A stretch of 64,000 bases of DNA from Aminobacter niigataensis (GCF_014200015.1 NZ_JACHOT010000001.1:1674001-1738000); one strand, 5' to 3'. Positions 1 to 10,004 are shown, numbered from the stretch's first letter. A program made the numbers and translations. Notes: generated by a model not told the origin, from the letters alone.

Positions 1-1
1 C

Positions 2-916
2 GTCGGCGTTACGTCGCTGCCCATGCGCTTTGCGGAAACCAAGCTGAACGCCTCGATCTGCGGGTCGCTGATGGTCGACGAGGACCAGCGCAACGACCTT
101 TCCGGGGCCAGGCTTCTCAAGGCATTCCTTGCCGGGCCGCAGGACATTTCCTTCAGCGAGACGGCAAGCGATGTCACCGCCAACATGTGGACGACGCTGC
201 GCGGCACGATCCTGCCGCAATACAGCCTCGACTGGATCAAGGTCATCAAACCCGCGAGCTTCACCGTCGCGGGGGCCAAAGCCCGCGTACCGATCGCCCG
301 TTTTGCCGCACCAATTGCCCGTGCCGCGGACGCCGGCCTGCGGCTCCGTCGCAGCGGCGAGTTCTCGCGCTGGTTCGGTGCCCGCGACGCCGCGGCGACA
401 CTCGGTCGCTACACGGTCTCCGACATCGACCAGGACGGATTTTCAAGGCTGCTCGGCAAATTCACGTCAAGGTTCGCGGTCCATCCGGAATGGAACGATG
501 CCTTGCTCTCGCGCATCATGGCGGACGCCTCGGCCAAGAAGGACTTCGGTGCGGCTATCCGATGCACCGTGTCGACCCGAACCGGTGCCGTCATCGGCGC
601 CTTCATGTATTTTGGGCAGGCTGGCGAAATAGGCCACGTCCTCCAGGTCTTGGCCCTGCCCGGCCAGGCCGGAGCAGTGATCGATTGCCTGATTGCTCAT
701 GCGGCAACAGCGGGCCTCGCAGCCGTCAGGGGACGAACCCAGCCTGCATTGCTGGAAGCGATGCTCGGTCGACAAATAATCTTCATCAACGTCAATTCGA
801 CCGTGGTGCACGCCCGCGATCCGGAACTCGTCCGGCAGTTCCAGGCCGGCAACGGCTTCTTCAACGGGTTGGTGGGCGAACACTGGAGCCGGATATTCGG
901 CGACAGGTTCGACTGA
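2..916 (+). CDS. GNAT-like acyltransferase, 5' end outside the window
   Basis: The reading frame is open to the left edge, so the gene almost certainly starts upstream; 304 residues are visible. An internal ATG at 23 exists, but the codons before it are in frame and there is no clear ribosome site. The protein is soluble with no membrane segments. Its C-terminal half has the alternating strands and helices of a GNAT-type acyltransferase, with a strand GAVIGAFMYF, then GHVLQVLAL, then a helix. I assign the fold by pattern, not by a diagnostic motif. The gene converges on the SEL1/glycanase set and lies 9 bases from its end, so it may modify a surface polysaccharide. That role is an inference from position. 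It could also be an uncharacterised hypothetical protein. Confidence 0.5.
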   Translation, partial: VGVTSLPMRFAETKLNASICGSLMVDEDQRNDLSGARLLKAFLAGPQDISFSETASDVTANMWTTLRGTILPQYSLDWIKVIKPASFTVAGAKARVPIARFAAPIARAADAGLRLRRSGEFSRWFGARDAAATLGRYTVSDIDQDGFSRLLGKFTSRFAVHPEWNDALLSRIMADASAKKDFGAAIRCTVSTRTGAVIGAFMYFGQAGEIGHVLQVLALPGQAGAVIDCLIAHAATAGLAAVRGRTQPALLEAMLGRQIIFINVNSTVVHARDPELVRQFQAGNGFFNGLVGEHWSRIFGDRFD

Positions 917-925
917 ACCACCGGC

Positions 926-3289
926 CTAGAAAGCGTAGGACAGAATATCTCCGGCCTGGCTGCTCATCGGTCCGTAGCGGCAGGCGCCCCGCATCGATTT
1001 CGACACGCAAAACCGGTTGACCGCGCGCGTCGTGGTTCCACTGAGCACGCCGTTTACCGGACCATTGTAGAAACCGGCCTGCTTGAGCTGGTGCTGGGCC
1101 AGGTAGATGTAGGCATTGGGATGGGTGGTGCGCATCATGCGGATGAGCGATTGGCGCGACTCCGCCGAGAGCTCATGCATGCGCGCTGCGATCTGCTGGT
1201 AGTCCCCCCGCCCTGAAGCGTCAGCGGAGAACAACATTTCCTCGACAAGCCGGTCACCGCGCGACAGCCAAGGCGACAGCCCGGCGAACAACTGCCGGGC
1301 GCGCTTCGGATCGGCCTTGATGAAGGTCGTGCGTCCGTAACGACGGCCGTCACGATAATAGCTGATCAGGTGGCGCGCAGCCGCGATGTTGCCGCTGGCG
1401 GCTGCTCGCTCAAGAATAGCCACCGCAGCCTTGGCGTCGCGTTTCGTGCCCATGCCGTAGAGCATGGCGTCGGCTAGCGGGACGACCGCATCGTTCAGGC
1501 CCATCGTCTCGGCCTGGCGCAGCGCCGCAACGCCGTCGGCCGGTTTGCCGGCGTTGCGCAGCAGGCTTTCCGACACTGCGGAGCCGAGAATGAGCAGACC
1601 GTAGGCGTCGCCAGCCTCGGCCGCCTGGCGGTAATATCCCGCGGCACGCCGACCATTGCTCTGCAGCAGTTTGCCTTCGCGGTAGAGATCGCCGAGCCTT
1701 ATCAGGCCCTGCGTCCAGCCGAGCGACGCGGCTTCAGCATATTCCCGCATCGCCGCCGATATATCGGGCGGGCCTCCATCGCCTCGGGTCAGCAAATCGC
1801 CCATGACGACATGCGCCTCGCCTTCGCCGCTTTCTGTGGCCTTCCTAACCATGGCGCGACCTGCCGCGACGTCCTGCGTGGTGCCCTGTCCTCGCGCCGT
1901 CATCGCGCCAGCCCGAACCGCGCCGACAACGTTGCTGCGCGCCGCAGCCTGGCGGTAATAATCGAGCGCCTTCGGCAGATCGACCGCCTCAGTCATGCCA
2001 TCGCTGTAGAAGTCACCGAGCCGCACCAGTGCGTCCGCGTCGTCGAGATCGGCCGCGCGCTTGTAGGCTGCAACGGCGCCTTCGCCGTCGACATCGCCCG
2101 ATTGCGGCTCCCGCAGCAGATCGCCCAGGCTTATCAGCGCCACCGGATTGCCTGCATCGGCGATCCGCCGAACGATGCTGCGCCCGCCCTCGACGTCGCG
2201 CGCCGTACCAAGTCCGTGCGCCGTCAGTTCGCCCACCCGCAGGGCGGCGCGGATGTTGCCGGCGTCGGCCGCCTGCTTGTAGTAGGCGAGTGCTGCGGGG
2301 AAGTCGGTTGCCGGCAGTCCCGGTGTCACAACGCTATAGATGTCGCCAAGCAATGACAGTGCCTCGGCATCGCCGGTACCGGCGATGGTCTTTATCGAGG
2401 ACAATCCTCCCTCGACATCCCGTCTCGTGCCCAGCCCGCGGAACGTCAGCTCGGCGACACGCAGCTTGCCGAGTTGCTGTCCGGCCCTCGCCGCCTTGTC
2501 GTAAAATTCAAACGCCTTGGCAAAGTCCGGTTTGCCGGCGCGGCCACTGCCATAGAGGTCGCCGAGCCGCAGCGACGCATCGAGATGGCCAAGGGCAACC
2601 GCCTTGGTGTAGGCCGTCTCCGCCTCCTGAATGTCGAGCGGGCCGACATTGCTGTCGCTCATGATGTCGCCCAGCGAAACGAGCGCGTGCAAATTGCCGC
2701 GATCGGCAAGCGAACGCACCAGCGCGCGGCCGGCCGTGCTGTCCTTTTCAGGGCCCTGGCCGCGCGCCAGCATTTCGCCGCTGCGCAGAATGCCTGTTTC
2801 GTTCCCAGCCGCCGCGGCGCGGCGGAAATAGCCGTAGGCGCGCGTCAGATCGACTGAGAGTCCGTGGATGCCGGGACGGCTGTAAAGATCACCCAGCAAG
2901 GCAAGGGCAGCGCCATCGCCAGCGGAAGCGACCTCTTCGATGGCGGCAAGGCCTGCCTCGACATCGCTTTCAGTGCCTTCGCCAAGCACACGCATTTCCC
3001 CGACGCGAAGCCTGGCGGGGGTGCTGCCGGCCTCGGCAGCCTGACGATAGTAGTCGAATGCCTTTGATAGATCGCGATTCGTGTTTGCTGAATCACTGTA
3101 GAGATCGCCAAGGCGCAACAGCGCGTCGGCATTGACGATGCGGCCGGGCGTCGCGGCATCGCCCGAGCCTGCAGATCCGCCCGTCTCCGGTGCGATTTGT
3201 GCCGACGATGCGGTACCCGCCAGGAGGATCGCGACAACAGCCGATAACGCGACATGACTTATACGAGACAAAGCCAACTCCCCAGCCAC
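926..3289 (-). CDS. Secreted SEL1-repeat protein with C-terminal peptidoglycan-binding-like domain
   Basis: 787 residues. A hydrophobic N-terminal stretch ending near TASSA looks like a cleaved signal peptide, so the protein should be periplasmic or surface exposed. Most of the length (about residues 50-640) is tandem SEL1-type helical repeats of about 36 residues with the recurring LGDLY and KAFDYYRQAA pattern. The last 60 residues (FYNGPVNGVLSG...TTRAVNRFC) resemble a PG_binding_1 domain. SEL1 proteins are adaptor scaffolds; AlgK in alginate export is a known example. The start used is GTG; a TTG 18 bases further in (3271) is better placed after a GGGGAG ribosome site and may be the true start. 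It lies 14 bases after a second SEL1 gene in the same direction, so the two are probably co-transcribed with the glycanase and flippase genes. Confidence 0.8.
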   Translation of the reverse strand: MAGELALSRISHVALSAVVAILLAGTASSAQIAPETGGSAGSGDAATPGRIVNADALLRLGDLYSDSANTNRDLSKAFDYYRQAAEAGSTPARLRVGEMRVLGEGTESDVEAGLAAIEEVASAGDGAALALLGDLYSRPGIHGLSVDLTRAYGYFRRAAAAGNETGILRSGEMLARGQGPEKDSTAGRALVRSLADRGNLHALVSLGDIMSDSNVGPLDIQEAETAYTKAVALGHLDASLRLGDLYGSGRAGKPDFAKAFEFYDKAARAGQQLGKLRVAELTFRGLGTRRDVEGGLSSIKTIAGTGDAEALSLLGDIYSVVTPGLPATDFPAALAYYKQAADAGNIRAALRVGELTAHGLGTARDVEGGRSIVRRIADAGNPVALISLGDLLREPQSGDVDGEGAVAAYKRAADLDDADALVRLGDFYSDGMTEAVDLPKALDYYRQAAARSNVVGAVRAGAMTARGQGTTQDVAAGRAMVRKATESGEGEAHVVMGDLLTRGDGGPPDISAAMREYAEAASLGWTQGLIRLGDLYREGKLLQSNGRRAAGYYRQAAEAGDAYGLLILGSAVSESLLRNAGKPADGVAALRQAETMGLNDAVVPLADAMLYGMGTKRDAKAAVAILERAAASGNIAAARHLISYYRDGRRYGRTTFIKADPKRARQLFAGLSPWLSRGDRLVEEMLFSADASGRGDYQQIAARMHELSAESRQSLIRMMRTTHPNAYIYLAQHQLKQAGFYNGPVNGVLSGTTTRAVNRFCVSKSMRGACRYGPMSSQAGDILSYAF

Positions 3290-3303
3290 AACACCCGTGC
3301 TGT

Positions 3304-5472
3304 TCAGTAACGGACGCCTTCACCCGGCGCCGTTGCCGTCGGATCTTCTGCGTCGACCGCCTTCAGATAGTACTCCGCCGCCTTTTTGCCGTCCGCCGGC
3401 ACGCCCCTGCCGTCGCGATAGAGGTCGCCGAGCCGGAGCAAGGCATCCGCCCGCCCCTGCCGCGCGGCACTCTCGTAGGCCGCCACCGCGGCCGGACCAT
3501 CGATGGACCCAATGGCCCCCGAAAGATGAAGGTCGCCGAGAACGACATAGGCGTAGGGGTCACCGGCGGCGCCGACCTGCCTGACAAGGTCGAGACCCGC
3601 CGCGATGTCCTGGGATGTACCTTCGCCGCGCGCGGTCATCTCGCCCTGCCGCAGTCGGCCGGTCTCATCTCCGGCCAGCCCGGCCCTGCGGTAGAACTCG
3701 AATGCCTTGCCCGGATCGACAGGGATAGGTCCGCCCACCCGATAGATGTCGCCGATGCGCACCAGCGCATCGGGTCGACCGAGAACTGCCGCCTTCTCAT
3801 AGGCACGCACGGCCTCCGGCGCATCGAACGCGCCTGTCGACCCGTCCGCCATTAGTGTTCCCAACGACATCAGCGCTTCGCTGCTGCCGGCATCTGCCGC
3901 CGCCCGCACCAGCGCCAGGCCATCGACAACGTTCTTGGTTGTGCCCTGGCCGCGCACCATCATCTCACCGGCGCGCACGCTGCCGATCACGTTGCCGGCA
4001 TCAGCCGACTTGCTGAAATAGCCGTATGCCCGGGCCGGGTCGGCCTGCAGAAGCCCCCCTATGCCATGCTGGTAAAGCGCCCCGAGCAGGTTCAGCGCTT
4101 CGGGGTCTCCGTCGTCTGCGAGCGCATTCATCTGAGCCAGCCCCGCGTCGACGTCGCGGTTCGTGCCGCGCCCGAGCAGGGTCATCTCACCGACCCGTAG
4201 CTTGCCGACGATATTTCCAGCCTGAGAAGCCCTGACGTAGTAGGAGAACGCCCTGGGCAGCTCCGACGCCACCGAGCCGTTGCGGCTGTAGAGATCGCCA
4301 AGCCTGACCAGTGCATCAGAATGGCCGAGCGAAGCCGCCTTGTCGTAGGAGGCTACAGCTGCAGGGAGGTCGACAGGCGCCACAGTCGGGTCGCTGAGCA
4401 GATCGCCAAGCGCGATCAGCGCGAAGGTATCGCCGTGGTCGGCAAGGCCGGCCAGCATTGCGCGCCCCGCCTGGTAGGACTGGCCAATGCCTCGTCCGCG
4501 AGCCAGCATCTCGCCGGTCCGCAGGATCCCGGTCTCGTCGCCGCTGTCGGCGGCGCGGCGGAAATAGCCGAACGCCTTGGCAAAATCGATCGAGATGACA
4601 CCGCCGTCGGTTCGGCTGTAGAGCGAACCCAAAAGCACGAGCCCGGCAGGATTGCGGGTGCGGGCAACCACTTCCTCGATCATCGCGATCCCGGCGTTGA
4701 CGTCCTTGGCGACGCCCTGGCCGATGGCCGTCATTTCGCCAATCCGAAGCTTGGCGGCATCGTAGCCAAGCGCAACGGCCTTTCGGTAGAAGTCGAACGC
4801 CTTGGCCGGATCCATGGCCACCATGCCCGGGCCGCCCGGTCTATATAGATCGCCCAGCAGCACCAGCGCCTCGGCGTTGCCGCTGTCGGCGAGCGCGGCG
4901 ATGATGGCCAATCCCTTGCCGGTATCGCGGGACACGCCCTGCCCGCGGGCCAGCATCTCGCCAACCCGTAGCTTGGCATCGTCGCTGCCGGCCTTGGCTG
5001 CCTGGTCATAGAAGATGTAGGCGCGTTTCGGGTCGGCGGCCACCACCCTGCCCTCGCGGTAGAGATCGCCAAGCCGCATCAGCGCCTCGGCGCTGCCCAT
5101 CGCCGCGGCCTGCAGGTAGAGTTCGGTCGCTGCGAATGGATCGGCCGGAGCATCCTCGGAGGTTCCCATCAGGTCGGATGGTGAAATGATCGCGTAGATG
5201 GCGTCGGGCCGGCCCGGGTTGGCCAGGCCGCGATAATAAGCGAGCGCCGCCTCGGCACCACCGACCGTCGTCTTGCCATCACGATAGAGGTCGCCGAGCG
5301 CCATGTAGGAGGAAGCAACGGCCTTGATGAAGCCGTCGGGCCGCGCCAACTGGCGGCTTTGCAGGACTGGCGGCTTGACTGCAGGTGACGACTGAGCCTG
5401 CGCGTCGGGGCTGGCTTCAGCCGCGATTCCCGACATCATGACGCTGGCAAGACATAACCAGCCGATACGCAT
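3304..5472 (-). CDS. Secreted SEL1-repeat protein
   Basis: 722 residues from the ATG giving MRIGWLCLASVMM; a frame 11 codons longer exists, but this start begins a good signal peptide (cleavage near IAAEA) and follows a GGGAG ribosome site. The mature protein is almost entirely SEL1-like repeats (LGDLYR, A..YY.KA, G..A.LR.GEM), about 18 or more units. Unlike its downstream partner it lacks the PG-binding-like tail and stops soon after the last repeat. The two proteins share repeat phrasing such as GKLRVGEMT and RAGEMMARGQG, which suggests an old duplication. Expected role: a periplasmic protein-protein scaffold, probably for polysaccharide assembly or export judging from the flippase, polymerase-like and glycanase genes upstream. 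Confidence 0.78.
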   Translation of the reverse strand: MRIGWLCLASVMMSGIAAEASPDAQAQSSPAVKPPVLQSRQLARPDGFIKAVASSYMALGDLYRDGKTTVGGAEAALAYYRGLANPGRPDAIYAIISPSDLMGTSEDAPADPFAATELYLQAAAMGSAEALMRLGDLYREGRVVAADPKRAYIFYDQAAKAGSDDAKLRVGEMLARGQGVSRDTGKGLAIIAALADSGNAEALVLLGDLYRPGGPGMVAMDPAKAFDFYRKAVALGYDAAKLRIGEMTAIGQGVAKDVNAGIAMIEEVVARTRNPAGLVLLGSLYSRTDGGVISIDFAKAFGYFRRAADSGDETGILRTGEMLARGRGIGQSYQAGRAMLAGLADHGDTFALIALGDLLSDPTVAPVDLPAAVASYDKAASLGHSDALVRLGDLYSRNGSVASELPRAFSYYVRASQAGNIVGKLRVGEMTLLGRGTNRDVDAGLAQMNALADDGDPEALNLLGALYQHGIGGLLQADPARAYGYFSKSADAGNVIGSVRAGEMMVRGQGTTKNVVDGLALVRAAADAGSSEALMSLGTLMADGSTGAFDAPEAVRAYEKAAVLGRPDALVRIGDIYRVGGPIPVDPGKAFEFYRRAGLAGDETGRLRQGEMTARGEGTSQDIAAGLDLVRQVGAAGDPYAYVVLGDLHLSGAIGSIDGPAAVAAYESAARQGRADALLRLGDLYRDGRGVPADGKKAAEYYLKAVDAEDPTATAPGEGVRY

Positions 5473-5640
5473 GGGCCCAAGCTCCCGACAGCGCGATGGC
5501 TGCATTCAAGCAAATGCAGCAACGCTAATATGAAACAATCATTGCACTTTCCCGGCAAGAACAATTTCGACCTGCAGTGTCAGCCGCGCCTGTCCGCGCA
5601 GGCTGGCTTTCCAAGGTACGGCACCAAAGGCGGCACGGTC

Positions 5641-7539
5641 CTACTTGACCCATTCGCCCATCCTTATGCCTGCATCATCCGGAACGAAGACACTGGCGTC
5701 TGCTGTCGCCCTCACCAACCGGAACCGCGCCGAGGCCCGCAATGCTGTTTCGATGGCGTCAAGCGAGCCTTTCGGCATGACCCCGAGGTCGTCGATGTAG
5801 GCCTTCTGGCTTCGGGTGATGATGACGAAAGCCGTGCCCGGCGGCCGGCCGCGCAGCCAACCCGACAGCTCCGCCGCGGGGTCGGCGAGTACCGCGGCGA
5901 TGGACTGCTTGCTCTCGGTCGAGATCGGCACATAGGTGAAATTCTCGTAATTCATGAACTGCTGGGGGTAGTTAGGCGCGCCCTCGACCAGGATAGAACC
6001 GGCCGGCGCATTGGCATAAAGCCATTGCGATGCCTCAACCTCGGCCTGGGTGAAGCTGTACTGCCTGTCCTTGCCGTTGTTGGCGAGGACGAAGGCCACC
6101 GACAGAACTGCGCCCAGCGTTCCCAGGGCATAGCGCGCGATCGCATCACGCTGCGTACCCGACCAAGGGAAAAACAAGGCCGCAGCGAAAAATGCGAGGA
6201 AAGGCAGGGCAAACAGGTAGACGCGGAAGGCGATCTCGCCGCCGTAAGACGTCGCGACCAAGAGGAAAGCAGGGGCAAGCGTCAGCACGACCGCCGGCCC
6301 GTCGCGGAAGCCCGCCACGAGCCGCCGCAAGCCGCCCATCATCGCGGCCAGCGCGATGATGCCCGTCAGCGCGCGCGACGCCCATGACACCACCACCTGT
6401 CCAGGGCTTACGATGGAGGTGTCGACCAGACGTTCGCCAATCTCGGTCGATGTATCGCCGAAGCGCTGGACCAGTTCCGGCAAGATCGTCGCCATGTAGC
6501 CGTCGGCGTAGAACAGCAGCCAGGCGGCCTCGACCAGAACGGCAAGAACCAGATAGCCCAAACTGAGCTGTCCCAGGAACCACAGGCCGCCTAGCGCCAC
6601 CATGACCACCATCGGCGTCAGAGGGTGGGTCGCCACGATGGCGGCGATCAGCACCATGGCCAGCACCGAGGCCAGCACGCGCACATGCGGCGCGACGCCA
6701 AGCGTCATCAAGGGCTGGCCGCGCGAAACCAGGGTGAAATAGCGACCAGCGAGCCCGGCGAGACCACGCCCGTCAGGATCGCCCCAGCTATGCTCGATGC
6801 GAAGCGGGCCGACACACAGCGCGATGAGCATCAAGTAGAAAAGGAAGGCGACGCCCTGCGGCGAGTAGTAGTCCTGGCCGATCCAGTTTCCGACCGCGAA
6901 GAGCCAGACAGCACCCCAGACAAGCCTGGGGTCGGCCGTGAAGCGGCGATAGATGAGCGGCAACACGAGGATGTAGAGGAGATTGAGCACCGGCGGCGAA
7001 AACCGCGCTATGTTGGCGAGCTGGATCGGCTTGATGTCGAACAGGTTGGCGATTGCGGCGCTGACGACGAACAGCCCAGGCCAGTTGCTGTAGGCTGCCA
7101 GGAAGGGGGCCGTCGGATCGATCTGGCCATGCCGCTGCACGTAGTCGACGACCCCGACATGCTTCCAGGCCCAGGCATAACGCAAGGTATCGTAGACGAT
7201 CGCGGGCGTGCCATGCAGCAGCAAGACCAGCATGGCGATGTGCAGCAGCGGAATGCGGGTCTCGCATACGCCACGCCTCAGACTGAGCGCGAAGCCGACG
7301 CCAACCGCAGCGTATGCCTCCCAGATGGTGGGGGGCATAACCGAAAACAGGCCATAGTCGTCCACACCTGCGGGGTCGGTGAGATACAGGCTGAACACCC
7401 AAAGCGCGAACGCCAGCCCGAGGCAACCTAGGGATAGAACGGCCGAGCGGCCCAAAGTCCGGTCGTCCCTTGCGGCAAGCGGCTGGCCGATTGCCGGCCT
7501 GGCAAGCGCGAGACGAGACTCGGTGACGATCACATTCAT
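5641..7539 (-). CDS. Large polytopic membrane protein, GT-C or polymerase-like
   Basis: 632 residues from the ATG that overlaps the stop of the upstream flippase gene (ATGA), with a GGAGG site just before it; a longer frame starting at 7704 is a shadow extension. There are at least ten hydrophobic segments from about residue 30 to 500, then a soluble C-terminal domain of about 130 residues containing ILVEGAPNYPQQF. The layout of many helices, an extracytoplasmic loop after the first helix and a soluble tail is typical of GT-C glycosyltransferases or O-antigen polymerase/ligase-like proteins. I cannot identify catalytic residues. Translational coupling to the flippase strongly suggests a role in the same glycan pathway. 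Confidence 0.6.
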   Translation of the reverse strand: MNVIVTESRLALARPAIGQPLAARDDRTLGRSAVLSLGCLGLAFALWVFSLYLTDPAGVDDYGLFSVMPPTIWEAYAAVGVGFALSLRRGVCETRIPLLHIAMLVLLLHGTPAIVYDTLRYAWAWKHVGVVDYVQRHGQIDPTAPFLAAYSNWPGLFVVSAAIANLFDIKPIQLANIARFSPPVLNLLYILVLPLIYRRFTADPRLVWGAVWLFAVGNWIGQDYYSPQGVAFLFYLMLIALCVGPLRIEHSWGDPDGRGLAGLAGRYFTLVSRGQPLMTLGVAPHVRVLASVLAMVLIAAIVATHPLTPMVVMVALGGLWFLGQLSLGYLVLAVLVEAAWLLFYADGYMATILPELVQRFGDTSTEIGERLVDTSIVSPGQVVVSWASRALTGIIALAAMMGGLRRLVAGFRDGPAVVLTLAPAFLLVATSYGGEIAFRVYLFALPFLAFFAAALFFPWSGTQRDAIARYALGTLGAVLSVAFVLANNGKDRQYSFTQAEVEASQWLYANAPAGSILVEGAPNYPQQFMNYENFTYVPISTESKQSIAAVLADPAAELSGWLRGRPPGTAFVIITRSQKAYIDDLGVMPKGSLDAIETALRASARFRLVRATADASVFVPDDAGIRMGEWVK

Positions 7540-10004
7540 ATCGAGCCTCCATTGGAGGATACGACACGCAGCACGCGATCGACATTGGAAGCCATCCAGA
7601 GCCGGCCGATGCCCTCCGGATCGGGGTGCCGCATCCGCTCGCTGACCTGGTGGAGCCACACCAGAGAGACCATTGCCCGGGTCGCACCGGCGTCGTCGCT
7701 CCAATGGGGGGCGTCGCCAGGGCCGGCGGCAAGCCAGGTCCGTTCATCCGCATGCCATTCCGACACCCACAGGAGATCTGAGACGACAGCGCCGAGTGGC
7801 TCCGCCGAAGCGGTCATGCGCATGGCGATTGCCAGCCCACACGCATCGAAGCCGTCCGGAGCATTGGATCGGGCATTGCCCCACTCCAGGATGCTCGCGA
7901 GGGAGACGATATCGCCGCCAGCCCTGGCAAAGCGGAGGTTGCGCAATTGCAGATCGCCGTGGCACCAGCCGAGACGCTCGTCTCGGCCCAACCAGTACCT
8001 GCGTTGCTCCGCCACGAACATGTCGAGCGCCTGCTTTCGCCTGGCGGACGACATCATCGAGCCCGGCAGATGCAGCAACTGTGCTGCGGGGCGCTCAACC
8101 CATTCCCGGAACCAGACCTCGTCAATGCTGCGTTGCGACGCCGTCCGACCATGCACGAGCGCTGCGGCGCGGCCAGCAGCCACCAGCCCGGATTGCAGTT
8201 GTGCCGGATTTCGCAGCAAGCCGCGCCCATCCTCGCCTTCAACCACTGTCTCAATGCAGTCGACAGCGCCTTCTGTCCGCCTGACCGCCAGCCGGGAGGG
8301 CAGTACCGTCGAGAGCCCTTCAAGCCGCGGGTCAGCCTGCAGCAGGTCGAGATTGTCGATCATCCGCTCGAGATAGGCAGCGGCAATGGGATCGTGTCCG
8401 CTGCGAAGAATGGCCTTGGTCTCTGTCTCGTGCACGACCGCTCCATCGGCCGCGTGATCGCCGAGGTAGATGACGCTCGTCCCTTCAGGCCCTGGCTCTG
8501 CAGCGAGAGCCCGCCAGTTCGACGCATCAGGCCTGGCGGTGAACGCCAGTATTGGACGAAGGTCCGCTTCGACGGGAAGCGCCGGTCCGGGGCGGCACCC
8601 GAAGGGCAGGAATTGCGACGACAGCCTCTTCAGCGATGCCGCCACTGCCATGCCCCAGTCGTGCACGCTGTGGCGGCGATTGGTGACAAGGGCGAGCACG
8701 CCAATGCCGCATGTGACCACAAGCATGGCCAGCAGCCACGCATGGGCCATACCGATCGGCCCCTGGAGGGGGACGAGGACGGCACCGGCGCCCAGCGCCA
8801 GCACCATCAACGAAACCTCGACGGCAGCCACCGACCGCATCCACCCCTTGGTGCGGGCGATCGAGAGGTAGATCGACAGTACGGCGGAGATGACGCTGGT
8901 GATCGTGAAGACACGCAGAATGGACGCACCTTCGGCGGCATAGGCAGCGCCGAACACCGACATGACCGGGTGCGCGAATACCAGCATCAATACCACGAGG
9001 CCGAGTAGCGGCAGCACCGACATGACGGCGGCATCCGCGGCGAGCGAGCGCAGCCGGCCGCTGTCGCTGGCCCCTTCGGCGAGCAGCGAAAGCCCCATCG
9101 AACTGCCAACGTAATAGAGGGACGTGAAGATCGTCCACGCGACGAAGAAGCTGGCGCTCTCGGCAGCACCGACAAAGTTGAGCACGATCAGGGGTGTCGC
9201 AGTCCAGGCCACCATCATCGACACGGAGCCGATATAGTCCCAGCCGAAGAAGCGGGCCATGGCGCGGCGGTCGAGCAGGTGCAGATCCCCTGGTCCGGCC
9301 TTTGGCAAAAGACGTCTGAAGATCAGCAGATTGACGGCCAGGACAAAGACCACGACCGGTACCGTCCAGGACAGCGCTATCGCCTCCCAACCCAGGCCGA
9401 CGAGCGCGAGCGGCACCAGCATCGCGATCTTGACGACCTGATAGATCGTCTTGGAGACGGGAACCCATATCGACTGCCGCAGGCCCGACAGCGCGCTGTC
9501 CTGCAGCGCAAAGACCGACCATATGGCGACCGTCACCACGAACCATGCAATGACGCCGGCGCTGTCTGTCAGCACTCCAAGCTTCGGCATGAAGGCGCCG
9601 ACGACCAAAAGGAAGCCTGCCGCCACGACCACCGAGGCAACCACCGATGTCGCATAGGCAAACAGGACCAGCCTTCCGGCACGCCCCCCTATCGTCGGAA
9701 CGAAGCGGACGAGCAGGTTGCCGAAATTGAGCTGCGCGGCATTGGAGAGGTTGACGATGGTCGCCGTGATCGCACCACCGAGACCAATCGCCTCCTGCGA
9801 GCAATAGCGGGCCGCCAAAAACCAGAATGCCAAGCCCAGCACGGCGCTCAGCCCGCTGTTGGCGATGAGCGCGTAGCCGTTGCGCAGCAGCGACGACGCC
9901 ATCAATCCCGACGGCACAAGCGATTTCCAGCCCCGCCGGCGCCTGCCGCTGACCGGCATGTGTGCCGGTCCGGGATGCCGCAGGCTGGGCGGGTGGGCGG
10001 TCAT
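7536..10004 (-). CDS. Polysaccharide flippase fused to APH-like phosphotransferase domain
   Basis: 822 residues. The ATG at 10004 overlaps the stop of the upstream GH16 gene (ATGA); a frame reaching 10208 is only an extension antisense to nothing known and is rejected. Residues about 35-480 form a 12-14 helix flippase of the Wzx/MATE-like polysaccharide transporter type (ARYCSQEAIGLGGAI, then SLLAEGASDSG). Residues about 510-800 form a separate soluble domain with the aminoglycoside-phosphotransferase catalytic loop WCHGDLQLRN near residue 680. The metal-binding aspartate that normally follows (IDWE in the family) appears here as ILEW, so the acidic residue is glutamate or is shifted. The flippase half should move lipid-linked oligosaccharide across the inner membrane; the kinase-like half may phosphorylate a lipid or sugar, or may be regulatory. 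The substrate is unknown. Confidence 0.78.
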   Translation of the reverse strand: MTAHPPSLRHPGPAHMPVSGRRRRGWKSLVPSGLMASSLLRNGYALIANSGLSAVLGLAFWFLAARYCSQEAIGLGGAITATIVNLSNAAQLNFGNLLVRFVPTIGGRAGRLVLFAYATSVVASVVVAAGFLLVVGAFMPKLGVLTDSAGVIAWFVVTVAIWSVFALQDSALSGLRQSIWVPVSKTIYQVVKIAMLVPLALVGLGWEAIALSWTVPVVVFVLAVNLLIFRRLLPKAGPGDLHLLDRRAMARFFGWDYIGSVSMMVAWTATPLIVLNFVGAAESASFFVAWTIFTSLYYVGSSMGLSLLAEGASDSGRLRSLAADAAVMSVLPLLGLVVLMLVFAHPVMSVFGAAYAAEGASILRVFTITSVISAVLSIYLSIARTKGWMRSVAAVEVSLMVLALGAGAVLVPLQGPIGMAHAWLLAMLVVTCGIGVLALVTNRRHSVHDWGMAVAASLKRLSSQFLPFGCRPGPALPVEADLRPILAFTARPDASNWRALAAEPGPEGTSVIYLGDHAADGAVVHETETKAILRSGHDPIAAAYLERMIDNLDLLQADPRLEGLSTVLPSRLAVRRTEGAVDCIETVVEGEDGRGLLRNPAQLQSGLVAAGRAAALVHGRTASQRSIDEVWFREWVERPAAQLLHLPGSMMSSARRKQALDMFVAEQRRYWLGRDERLGWCHGDLQLRNLRFARAGGDIVSLASILEWGNARSNAPDGFDACGLAIAMRMTASAEPLGAVVSDLLWVSEWHADERTWLAAGPGDAPHWSDDAGATRAMVSLVWLHQVSERMRHPDPEGIGRLWMASNVDRVLRVVSSNGGSI

